Assembly (NCBI GenBank): GCA_963771015.1
Contig: CAVYRN010000007.1
Span: 186,001-250,000 of the forward strand
DNA from: CAVSJJ01 sp963771015
GTDB taxonomy: Bacteria > Actinomycetota > Actinomycetes > Actinomycetales > Dermatophilaceae
Direction: 5' to 3'
Length of the DNA stretch: 64,000 nt
Shown here: piece after piece, positions 53,203 to 60,491 of the stretch
Position numbering within the stretch: the first letter of the stretch is position 1
Layout: each line of letters begins with the position of its first letter
Program-made: the position numbers and the translations under genes
Notes under the pieces: model-generated
Told to the model about the DNA's origin: nothing
Seen by the model: only the letters and a program-made list of their open reading frames with translations
Database searches by the model: none

Positions 53203-53565
53203 CTGCTGTCGATCCTCCCCGACTGACAACCCGCCCCTCCTCGCCGCTGAACTCTAGAGGTCGGCGGAGCCGGTGTCCGGCGATCCGCCGAATCCGGCAC
53301 GGCTGGCAGCGATGGAGACTCGCGGACGTCCCCGCATGAGCCGACTTGTGCATCACACGTCACATCAATCACGGTGTCCCCCAGTGGTCCTCGCGGCCGA
53401 CGGCCGTCGGGGTGGCAGACCCGTCTGTCCGGCCGATCGGCCGAGGCGGCACCCAGCCCTGTGGCAATGGCCCACTCGTCCCTCCGGGTCGGCTCTCGCC
53501 CCGTGCGACCGAGGGCAACGTCCGGTTGGTCACCGGCACCCCCGGACCGGTGGGACGATCGCCGG
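53203..53565. other. Gene-free 363-bp gap with a strong hairpin
   Basis: Between the unknown gene (minus) and the ketopantoate reductase gene (plus), so it must hold both promoters. CGGCGGA-GCCGG-TGT-CCGGC-GA-TCCGCCG (53262-53290) forms a 12-pair stem with one two-base bulge, about 60 bp upstream of the unknown gene. I see no further coding sequence or known RNA. Confidence 0.55.
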
Positions 53566-54594
53566 GTGAGCCACTCCCCCGAAAGCCGACTCCGTGTCGC
53601 CGTCCTCGGCGCCGGAGCCGTCGGGTGCTACGTCGGTGGCCGCCTCGCGGAGAGCTGCGACGTCACCCTCGTCGGCCGCCCCTCCGTGTTGGACCCCATT
53701 GCCGCCGACGGCCTGACCCTGGGTCGCAGCGGCAAGCCGACGACCACCGTCGTTCCCGACGCCCTGACCCTGACGACCGACCCCCGAGCGGCGGCCGATG
53801 CCGACGTCGTCCTCGTGACGACGAAGTCCCATGACACCGAGACCGTCGCCCGGTCGGCTGCGGCACACCTGACCCCCGGCACCGTGACCATCAGCCTCCA
53901 GAACGGGCTGCACAACCCCGCACGGCTGCGCGGCATACTGGCCGGCCCGGTCCTCGCCGGGGTCGTGACGTACAACGTCGTCCGGGCCGCGCCCGCGACC
54001 TACCTCCAGGCGACCTCGGGGGAGCTCCTCGTCGAGGGCAGCCCGGCGGGAGCGCCGTTCGCCCGCGCGGCAGCCGCGGCCGGTGTGCCCATCGGGCAGC
54101 GCAAGGACATCGTCGGCGTCCAGCACGCCAAGCTGCTGATGAACCTCAACAACGCCGTCAACGCCCTGTCCGGACGCCCCCTCGGGGAGCAGCTCGCCGA
54201 CCGTGGCTACCGGCGCGTCCTCGCCCTGTGCCAGGAGGAGGCGCTCTCGGCCTTCGCCGCGGCGGGCGTCACGCCTGCGCGGCTCTCCCCGTTGCCCCCG
54301 TCGGCGATGGTCAAGGTGCTGCGCGCGTCGGACTCGATCTTCACGACCATGGCCCGGACGGCCCTCAAGGTGCACCCGGACGCACGGTCCTCGATGGCCG
54401 ACGACCTGGCCGCCGGGCGCCGCACCGAGATCGACGAGCTCCAGGGTGCCGTCGTGGGTCTCGGCGCCGAGCACGGGGTCGCCACGCCGGTCAACTACCG
54501 GATCGCTGCCCTGGTCCGGGCTGCCGAGGAGGACGGCCCACACGACCAGACCGCATGGAGCTCCGCCGAGCTCCTCGAGGCCGTCACCTTCTGA
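53566..54594 (+). CDS. panE: 2-dehydropantoate 2-reductase family protein
   Basis: A 342-residue NADPH enzyme of the ketopantoate reductase family. The Rossmann motif is GAGAVG (about 15-20), TTKSHDTETVARSA follows, and the catalytic-lysine region is HAKLLMNLNNAVNALSG (about 186-202). It would reduce 2-dehydropantoate to pantoate for CoA synthesis, but paralogues with other 2-oxo substrates are common, and no other pan genes are near. The start is a GTG; no better ATG lies in frame. Confidence 0.85.
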   Translation: MSHSPESRLRVAVLGAGAVGCYVGGRLAESCDVTLVGRPSVLDPIAADGLTLGRSGKPTTTVVPDALTLTTDPRAAADADVVLVTTKSHDTETVARSAAAHLTPGTVTISLQNGLHNPARLRGILAGPVLAGVVTYNVVRAAPATYLQATSGELLVEGSPAGAPFARAAAAAGVPIGQRKDIVGVQHAKLLMNLNNAVNALSGRPLGEQLADRGYRRVLALCQEEALSAFAAAGVTPARLSPLPPSAMVKVLRASDSIFTTMARTALKVHPDARSSMADDLAAGRRTEIDELQGAVVGLGAEHGVATPVNYRIAALVRAAEEDGPHDQTAWSSAELLEAVTF

Positions 54595-54609
54595 CGCCGC
54601 GCCCGGCTG

Positions 54610-54668
54610 TCTCGCCGGCGCGCCGGCGAGAGAGGCCGCCCCCGACCGACGGGGTATGCCGGGGCGGC
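54610..54668. terminator. Double hairpin between convergent panE and feoC
   Basis: A perfect 22-base palindrome (54610-54631, centred on CGGCG/CGCCG) is followed by GCCGCCCC (54635-54642) pairing with GGGGCGGC (54661-54668). The loop of the second contains one copy of the GTATGCCG word. The first probably ends panE and the second feoC. Confidence 0.65.
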
Positions 54669-54671
54669 GCC

Positions 54672-55019
54672 TCAGGACGGCGGGCGCAGCCTCAGCGTGA
54701 TGAGCACCGGGCCGGCGCGGCCGACACCGGGCGCGGGCGCCCCGCATCCCGCCGAGCCGTCGTCGTGGCCGGACGCGCACGACCCACAGCCGCCCGACGG
54801 GCACCCCGTGGCGAGCTCCTTGGCCTCCAGCCGCCCCATCCGGACGAGCTGGTCGACGGCGCCCTCGACGGTGTCGCGGCTGAGGCCGGCGCGATGGGCC
54901 ACCTCGTCGAGGGAGCGGGCTCCCGACCGGAACGCCTCGAGCACCTCGGTCAGCGGCTGCCGGGGTCGAGCCGCCGGAACGGCCGGCCCGGGCCGGGTAG
55001 GCAGCGGCCCGCCGGTCAC
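54672..55019 (-). CDS. feoC: FeoC-like regulator/accessory protein with cysteine cluster
   Basis: A 115-residue winged-helix protein. Residues about 22-68 are a helix-turn-helix (VLEAFRSGARSLDEVAHRAG). Cys73, Cys78, Cys81 and Cys92 form the CPSGGCGSC-type cluster of FeoC proteins, which can bind an Fe-S cluster and protect FeoB from proteolysis. The GTG start overlaps the feoB stop (GTGA). Confident from both motif and context. Confidence 0.85.
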   Translation of the reverse strand: MTGGPLPTRPGPAVPAARPRQPLTEVLEAFRSGARSLDEVAHRAGLSRDTVEGAVDQLVRMGRLEAKELATGCPSGGCGSCASGHDDGSAGCGAPAPGVGRAGPVLITLRLRPPS

Positions 55020-57016
55020 CACACCAGCCTCCCGATCTGGAAGACGACGACGGCCAGCGTCCACGCGACGACGAGCTGGAGGCCCACCCCGAACACCGTC
55101 CACCTCGTGCCGAGCTCCCGGCGCTGGGCCGCCAGGGTCGCGACGCACGGGGTGTAGGCGAGCAGGAAGACCATGAACGCGAGCGCCGCCACTCCCGCAT
55201 GCCCGCCGGAGGAGGCCGCGAACGTCGCGTGCAGCTGGTCGGCGAGGGCCCCGTGCCCTTGGGTCGACGTCGTGTCGGCGAGCGCGTAGGTCTGCGCCCA
55301 CGAGGAGATGACCGCCTCCTTGGCGACGAACCCGACGATGAGGGCCGAGACGGCCTCCCACTGGCCGAACCCGGCGAAGGACAGCATCGGGGCGACGGCG
55401 CGGGCCAGCCCGGCATACAGGCTGTTCTCGACCGGCACGTGGCCGAACGACCCGTCGCCCAGGGGGATGGACTGCAGCAGCCACACGACGGCGACGGTCG
55501 CGACGATGATCCCCGAGGCGGTCCGGAGGAACCCCTTGAGGCGAAGCCACATCACCGCCGTGGTGAGCCGGAGCGTCGGCCGCTGGTACGGGGGCAGGTC
55601 GATGACGAGCGGCTCGGCCCCCATCATCCGCCACAGCGTCGACTTGAGCAGCACCCCGACGACGACGACGAGGACGATCGACAGGACGTACATCCCGAAC
55701 ACGACCGACCCGGCGCTGCGGGGGAAGAACGTCTGGGCGAGCAGCATGTAGACGGTGAGCCGCGCCGAGCACGACGTGAAGGGGACGAGCAGGGCCGTGA
55801 GGATCCGGTGACGCGCCTGCGGGAGGATCCGGGTTGCCGAGATGGCGGGGACGTTGCAGCCGAAGCCGACGATGAGCGGCAGGAACGCCCGGCCCGGCAG
55901 GCCCAGCCGTCCCATGAGCCGGTCGGTGACGACGGCGGCCCGCGCCAGGTAGCCCGAGTCCTCGAGGAGGGCCAGCAGCAGGAACATGATCGCCATGAGT
56001 GGGACGAAGGTGAGCAGCATCCCGACGCCCGCGACGAGACCGTCGACGAGCAGCCCCTGGACCCACGTGCCGCCGAGGCCGACCGCGGCGACGAGTGCGG
56101 CCACCGCCGACGAGACGGGCCCGCCGACGAGCCGGTCGAGGCCGTCCTGCAGCGGCGCCGCGACCCGCGTCGTGACCTGGAAGACGAGCCACATGACGGC
56201 GAGGAAGATGAGCGGCCCGGCGACCGGAGCGGTGACCCAGCGGTCGATCCGGTCCGACCAGGTCCGCCGGGTCTGGGCGCTTCGGCTGGTGGCGGCCTCG
56301 ACGGCTCGCTCGATGTAGGCGAACCGCTCGTTGCCGCGGGCGAGCTCGTCGTCGCCACCCAGCTCCGGATCGAGCCCGTATGCCGCGATGTCGTTTGTCC
56401 GCGCCCGGACCCGCCCCGCGGTGACCGCGGCCAGGACATCGGCGGGAAGCTCGTCGTGACCGCGGCGCCGGCGGGGGTCGATCGCGACGACGGGGCAGCC
56501 CAGCTCCTCGGCGAGGACCTCGGTATCGACCTCGATGCCGCGGCGGGCCGCCACGTCGTTCATCGTCAGGGCGACGACGACCGGGAGGTCGGTCTCGCGG
56601 ATCTGCGCGACCAGGTAGAGGCTGCGAGCCAGATGTGCGGCGCTGGCGACGACGACGACGGCATCCGGACGCTCGGTGTCCCGTTCGCCGAGGACGACGT
56701 CGCGGGTCAGCGCCTCGTCCGGGCTCATCGGGTCGAGCGAGTAGGCGCCCGGGAGGTCGATGAGCGTCACCTGCTGCGGGCCGGCGGCCCCGGCGAGGTT
56801 CCAGGTGCCGTTGCCGACCTCGACGGTGGTGCCCGGCCAGTTGCCGACGGTCCGCCGTGCGCCCGTGAGGGCGTTGAAGAGCGTGGACTTGCCGACGTTC
56901 GGGGCGCCGGCGAGGGCGACGACGGGCGAACCGACCGGCGCGGGCGTCCCGCCCTGTTCGTGGCAGGACGGTGCCGTCGGCTGTGATATCGGCCGCGCGC
57001 GGGTCGCTTCGCTCAC
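55016..57016 (-). CDS. feoB: Ferrous iron transporter FeoB
   Basis: A 666-residue Fe(II) transporter. Residues about 30-190 are a G-protein-like domain with G1 GAPNVGKST (37-45), G3 DLPGAYS and G4 TMND. The membrane part has two Gate domains with FGCNVPAISATR and FVAKEAVISS, the family hallmark. It is somewhat shorter than E. coli FeoB (773). The GTG start overlaps the feoA stop. Imports ferrous iron under low-iron or anoxic conditions. Confidence 0.95.
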   Translation of the reverse strand: MSEATRARPISQPTAPSCHEQGGTPAPVGSPVVALAGAPNVGKSTLFNALTGARRTVGNWPGTTVEVGNGTWNLAGAAGPQQVTLIDLPGAYSLDPMSPDEALTRDVVLGERDTERPDAVVVVASAAHLARSLYLVAQIRETDLPVVVALTMNDVAARRGIEVDTEVLAEELGCPVVAIDPRRRRGHDELPADVLAAVTAGRVRARTNDIAAYGLDPELGGDDELARGNERFAYIERAVEAATSRSAQTRRTWSDRIDRWVTAPVAGPLIFLAVMWLVFQVTTRVAAPLQDGLDRLVGGPVSSAVAALVAAVGLGGTWVQGLLVDGLVAGVGMLLTFVPLMAIMFLLLALLEDSGYLARAAVVTDRLMGRLGLPGRAFLPLIVGFGCNVPAISATRILPQARHRILTALLVPFTSCSARLTVYMLLAQTFFPRSAGSVVFGMYVLSIVLVVVVGVLLKSTLWRMMGAEPLVIDLPPYQRPTLRLTTAVMWLRLKGFLRTASGIIVATVAVVWLLQSIPLGDGSFGHVPVENSLYAGLARAVAPMLSFAGFGQWEAVSALIVGFVAKEAVISSWAQTYALADTTSTQGHGALADQLHATFAASSGGHAGVAALAFMVFLLAYTPCVATLAAQRRELGTRWTVFGVGLQLVVAWTLAVVVFQIGRLVW

Positions 57017-57246
57017 GGGGCCGCCGGCTCGACCTCGACAGCGCGCAGGAGCTCACGGCCCAGGGCGATGCGCGAGCCGTCGACCGCGATGATCCTGCCG
57101 CCGCCTGCGGTCCGCTGGGTGCAGCTGAAGACCGCGCCGACGCGCAGGCCCAGCTCGGCAAGCCGCCGGGCCACGTCCTCGGACACCCCGGTGGCGACGA
57201 GCGTCAGCGTCGTCCCCAGGGGGCTACGGTCGAGGGTCGTGGGCAC
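57013..57246 (-). CDS. feoA: FeoA, SH3-like subunit of ferrous iron uptake
   Basis: A 77-residue protein of typical FeoA size. ARRLAELGLRVGAVF (about 31-45) is the family signature; the rest is a small beta barrel. It starts at a GTG; a better-looking ATG slightly upstream is out of frame. First gene of feoABC, behind a possible DtxR box. Confidence 0.88.
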   Translation of the reverse strand: MPTTLDRSPLGTTLTLVATGVSEDVARRLAELGLRVGAVFSCTQRTAGGGRIIAVDGSRIALGRELLRAVEVEPAAP

Positions 57247-57262
57247 GTCTGCAGCATACCGG

Positions 57263-57281
57263 CGTGGTGAGGCACGCCTAA
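57263..57281 (-). promoter_or_regulatory. Possible DtxR/IdeR box before feoA
   Basis: On the minus strand TTAGGCGTGCCTCACCACG matches about 12 of 19 positions of the DtxR/IdeR consensus, with TTAGG and the AGGC/GCCT core intact, 17-35 bp before the feoA start. Moderate by sequence, but the position before an iron-uptake operon supports it. Confidence 0.45.
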
Positions 57282-57350
57282 CTTGAGTTCCGTCACACAG
57301 AACGGTGCTCGCCCGGGGCCCGCCGCCGCCGGCTCTGAGAGGATCGGTGC

Positions 57351-57869
57351 ATGAGCCGTCCCTACCGTGTCTGCGTCGTCTGCACGGGGAACATCTGCCG
57401 ATCACCCATGGCGGAGTATCTCCTGCGCGAGGCGTTCGACGGCGCGGGCCTCGGCGACCTCGTCCAGGTCGGCTCGGCCGGGACCTCCGCCGAGGAGCTC
57501 GGCAACCCCATCGACCCCCGAACCTCCGACACCCTCGACCGGCACGGTCACCCCGATCTCGGCTGGGACGACCACCGGGCCCGCCGGTTCGACGGCTCGT
57601 GGTTCCCGGGCCTGGACCTCGTCCTCGCCGCCGACGTCTGGCACGAGCGGACCCTGCAGCGCCTGGCCCCGACGGACGCCGACCGGGCCAAGATCGCCAT
57701 GCTCCGCGCCTTCGACCCCGCCGCCGTGGCGGATCTCGGGATCGACGACCCCTGGTACGGCGGGCGAGCCGCCTTCGACCGGGCCCACGACGAGATCGCG
57801 GCAGCCGTCCCCGGGGTCGTCGACCATGTCCGGCGCGAGCTCGAGGCCGACGGACGTCTCGAGGCCTGA
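57351..57869 (+). CDS. Low-molecular-weight protein-tyrosine phosphatase
   Basis: A 172-residue phosphatase. The P-loop is Cys11 to Arg17 (CTGNICR), the serine-rich turn follows, and the general acid is Asp133 in DDPWYGG. Such enzymes dephosphorylate tyrosines on envelope or signalling proteins, or arsenate/phosphate esters in related members. The two following genes may be co-transcribed (gaps of 48 and 4 bp). Confidence 0.93.
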   Translation: MSRPYRVCVVCTGNICRSPMAEYLLREAFDGAGLGDLVQVGSAGTSAEELGNPIDPRTSDTLDRHGHPDLGWDDHRARRFDGSWFPGLDLVLAADVWHERTLQRLAPTDADRAKIAMLRAFDPAAVADLGIDDPWYGGRAAFDRAHDEIAAAVPGVVDHVRRELEADGRLEA

Positions 57870-57917
57870 CCACGCTGACGCGACTGACGCGACGAACCCA
57901 CCGACGAAGGAGTCCTC

Positions 57918-58697
57918 ATGCCCGTTCGTGACGAGCCCTGGCCGCCCGGAACCCCGTGCTGGGTCGACGCCCAGGTCGCCGACACCACCGCGGCCCGCGA
58001 CTTCTACGGGCGCCTGTTCGGCTGGGAGATCTACGACGGGCCGGAGGAGGCGGGCGGCTACCTCATGGCCTACAAGAACGACAAGGTCGTCGCCGGGATC
58101 GGCCCCCGGCCGGACGACCTCACGACCTCGATGTGGTCGACCTATCTGGCGGCCGACGACGTCGACGCGCTCGCCCCCCGCATCACGGCGGCCGGCGGCT
58201 CCCTGGCGATGGCCCCGACGGACGTGCTCGACGCCGGCCGGATGCTCATCGCCGTCGACCCCACCGGGGCGACGTTCGGCGCCTGGCAGGCCGGCCGCAC
58301 CGCGGGCGCCGCCGTCCACAACGAGCACGGCGCGTACTGCTGGAACGACCTGCATACCCCCGACTTCGCCGGGGCCCGCGACTTCTACGCCGCCGTGTTC
58401 GGCTACACCTACGAGGACATCGGGGACGGAGTCACCCTCCGGTACGCGACGTTCACCCCGCCCGGCGGGGAGGGGCCGGTCGGCGGCATCAACGACGATA
58501 CGCTCGCGGGCGGCGAGCGACCCGCCTACTGGCTCACCTGGTTCCAGGTCGATGACGTCGACGCCGCGACGGCCCTGGCGACCGAGCTCGGCGGGCACCT
58601 GCTCACGGGCCCGGACACCACCCCCTTCGGCCGGACGGCCTCCATCGAGGGGCCTCAGGGCGAGGTCTTCGGGCTGCTCACCCCTCTGGGAGGATGA
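57918..58697 (+). CDS. VOC (glyoxalase/bleomycin-resistance fold) two-domain protein
   Basis: A 259-residue protein of two repeated vicinal-oxygen-chelate domains (about 10-125 and 135-255). Each begins with the VADTTAARDFYGRLFGWE- or TPDFAGARDFYAAVFGYT-type pattern (at about residues 15 and 146). Actinobacterial members act in small-molecule detoxification, often with unknown substrate. GAAGGAG precedes the ATG. Confidence 0.9.
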   Translation: MPVRDEPWPPGTPCWVDAQVADTTAARDFYGRLFGWEIYDGPEEAGGYLMAYKNDKVVAGIGPRPDDLTTSMWSTYLAADDVDALAPRITAAGGSLAMAPTDVLDAGRMLIAVDPTGATFGAWQAGRTAGAAVHNEHGAYCWNDLHTPDFAGARDFYAAVFGYTYEDIGDGVTLRYATFTPPGGEGPVGGINDDTLAGGERPAYWLTWFQVDDVDAATALATELGGHLLTGPDTTPFGRTASIEGPQGEVFGLLTPLGG

Positions 58698-58701
58698 GCC
58701 C

Positions 58702-60111
58702 ATGCAGTCCCTTGCCGACGCGGTCCCCCCCATCGCGCTGGGCGCCCTCGACGGCCGGTACCGGCCGATCGTCGCCCCGCTCGTCGACCACCTCTCCGAA
58801 CCCGCGCTCAACCGGACCCGGGTCCATGTCGAGATCGAGTGGCTCATCCACCTCACCGACCACGAGGTCGTCCCCGGCGTCCGGCGGCTGACCGACGAGG
58901 AGAGGGCCGCGCTCCGCGCGACCGTCGAGGCCTTCGGCACCGACGAGATCGCCGAGCTGGCGCAGACCGAGCGGGTGACCCAGCACGACGTCAAGGCCGT
59001 CGAGTACTTCGTCAAGAAGCGGCTGGCCGAGGTCGCCCCCGGCTCGCAGGACGCCGGTCTCGCCGAGCTCGTCCACTTCGCGTGCACGAGCGAGGACATC
59101 AACAACCTCTCCTACGCCCTCATGGTCCGCGGCGCCGTCGAGGACGTCTGGCTGCCGCGCGCGTCCGAGCTCGTCGAGAAGGTCGCGACGATGGCCTCCG
59201 ACCTGCGGGACCTGCCCATGCTCGCCCATACCCACGGCCAGCCGGCTACACCGACGACGCTCGGCAAGGAGCTCGCCGTCCTCGCCCACCGGCTCCAGCG
59301 CCAGCTCGCCCGGGTGGCCGGCGCCGAGTTCCTCGGCAAGCTCAACGGCGCGACCGGGACCTACGGCGCCCATGTCGTCGCGGTCCCCGAGGCGGACTGG
59401 CAGGCGCTCAGCCAGTCCTTCGTCGAGGGGCTTGGCCTGACCTGGAACCCGCTGACGACCCAGATCGAGAGCCACGACTGGCAGGCCGAGCTCTACGCCG
59501 ACCTGGCCCGGTTCAACCGGGTGCTCCACAACCTCTGCACCGACGTGTGGAGCTACATCTCGCTCGGCTACTTCGCCCAGGTCCGCGGCCAGGGCACGGT
59601 CGGGTCGAGCACCATGCCGCACAAGGTCAACCCGATCCGGTTCGAGAACGCCGAGGCCAACCTCGAGGTGAGCAACGCCCTTCTCGACGTCCTCGCCTCG
59701 ACGCTCGTCAGCTCCCGGCTCCAGCGCGACCTCACCGACTCCTCGATGCAGCGCAACATCGGCAGCGCCTTCGGGCACGGGCTGCTCGCCATGGACAACG
59801 CCGGCCGGGGGCTCGACGGCCTCGACGCCGCGCCCGCGGCGATGGCGGCCGACCTCGACGCGAACTGGGAGGTCCTCGGCGAGCCGATCCAGTCGGCGAT
59901 GCGCGCCCTCGCCGCCCGGGGCGTGCCCGGCATGGAGGAGCCGTACGAGCGCCTCAAGGAGCTGACCCGCGGCCGACGGATCGGCCAGGCCGAGCTCGTC
60001 GCCTTCGTCAAGGGCCTCGGGCTGCCGCCCGACGTCGAGGAGCGGCTCGCCGCCCTCACGCCCGCGGCATACGTCGGGCTGGCCCCCCGCCTCGTCGACC
60101 ACCTCGACTGA
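58702..60111 (+). CDS. purB: Adenylosuccinate lyase
   Basis: A 469-residue member of the aspartase/fumarase superfamily, catalysing two steps of purine synthesis (SAICAR to AICAR and adenylosuccinate to AMP). FACTSEDINNLSYAL and the superfamily signature SSTMPHKVNPIRFENAE (about 309-325) are present, with catalytic His in AHTHGQPATPTTLG. It starts four bases after the VOC gene. Confidence 0.95.
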   Translation: MQSLADAVPPIALGALDGRYRPIVAPLVDHLSEPALNRTRVHVEIEWLIHLTDHEVVPGVRRLTDEERAALRATVEAFGTDEIAELAQTERVTQHDVKAVEYFVKKRLAEVAPGSQDAGLAELVHFACTSEDINNLSYALMVRGAVEDVWLPRASELVEKVATMASDLRDLPMLAHTHGQPATPTTLGKELAVLAHRLQRQLARVAGAEFLGKLNGATGTYGAHVVAVPEADWQALSQSFVEGLGLTWNPLTTQIESHDWQAELYADLARFNRVLHNLCTDVWSYISLGYFAQVRGQGTVGSSTMPHKVNPIRFENAEANLEVSNALLDVLASTLVSSRLQRDLTDSSMQRNIGSAFGHGLLAMDNAGRGLDGLDAAPAAMAADLDANWEVLGEPIQSAMRALAARGVPGMEEPYERLKELTRGRRIGQAELVAFVKGLGLPPDVEERLAALTPAAYVGLAPRLVDHLD

Positions 60112-60138
60112 CTCCGCGCACCCCCTCGTCGAGCGCGC

Positions 60139-60155
60139 ATACCCCATGGGGGTAT
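60139..60155. promoter_or_regulatory. CsoR operator (ATACCCC-ATG-GGGGTAT)
   Basis: Perfect seven-base arms ATACCCC (60139-60145) and GGGGTAT (60149-60155) with three bases between, the G/C-tract dyad recognised by CsoR-family copper regulators. GGTATATT (60151-60158) may be the -10 box. It lies 32 bp before the csoR start. Confidence 0.85.
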
Positions 60156-60186
60156 ATTGGAGGCAACGCGAGAGAGGAGCTGCCAG

Positions 60187-60468
60187 ATGCCTGGCTACAC
60201 CGGCAGCAAGGACGACTACCTCAAGCGGCTGCGCCGCATCGAGGGACAGGTACGCGGAATCGCCCGGATGGTCGAGGACGACGTCTACTGCATCGACGTC
60301 CTCACCCAGGTGAGCGCGGTCACGAGCGCGCTGCACTCGGTCAGCCTCGGCCTGCTCGAGGACCACATCGGCCACTGCGTCGTCGACGCGGCCGCGCAGT
60401 CCCACGAGGCGGGCCAGGAGAAGGTCGCCGAGGCGGCCCGCGCCATCGCCCGGCTCGTTCGCAGCTGA
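60187..60468 (+). CDS. csoR: CsoR-family copper-sensing repressor
   Basis: A 93-residue helical regulator. The Cu(I) ligands Cys35, His60 and Cys64 are exactly those of CsoR (Cys36/His61/Cys65 in M. tuberculosis), and LKRLRRIEGQVRGI is the DNA-binding region. Binding Cu(I) would release the operator 32 bp upstream and derepress copA, 23 bp downstream. GAGAGGAGC gives the ribosome site. Confidence 0.93.
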   Translation: MPGYTGSKDDYLKRLRRIEGQVRGIARMVEDDVYCIDVLTQVSAVTSALHSVSLGLLEDHIGHCVVDAAAQSHEAGQEKVAEAARAIARLVRS

Positions 60469-60491
60469 ACACCTACCTAGGACGCACCCAG

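Noticed and set aside
57256..57257. ATG at about 57257 as the feoA start
   Set aside because: It is out of frame with the FeoA coding sequence; the GTG at 57246 is in frame and gives the normal length.
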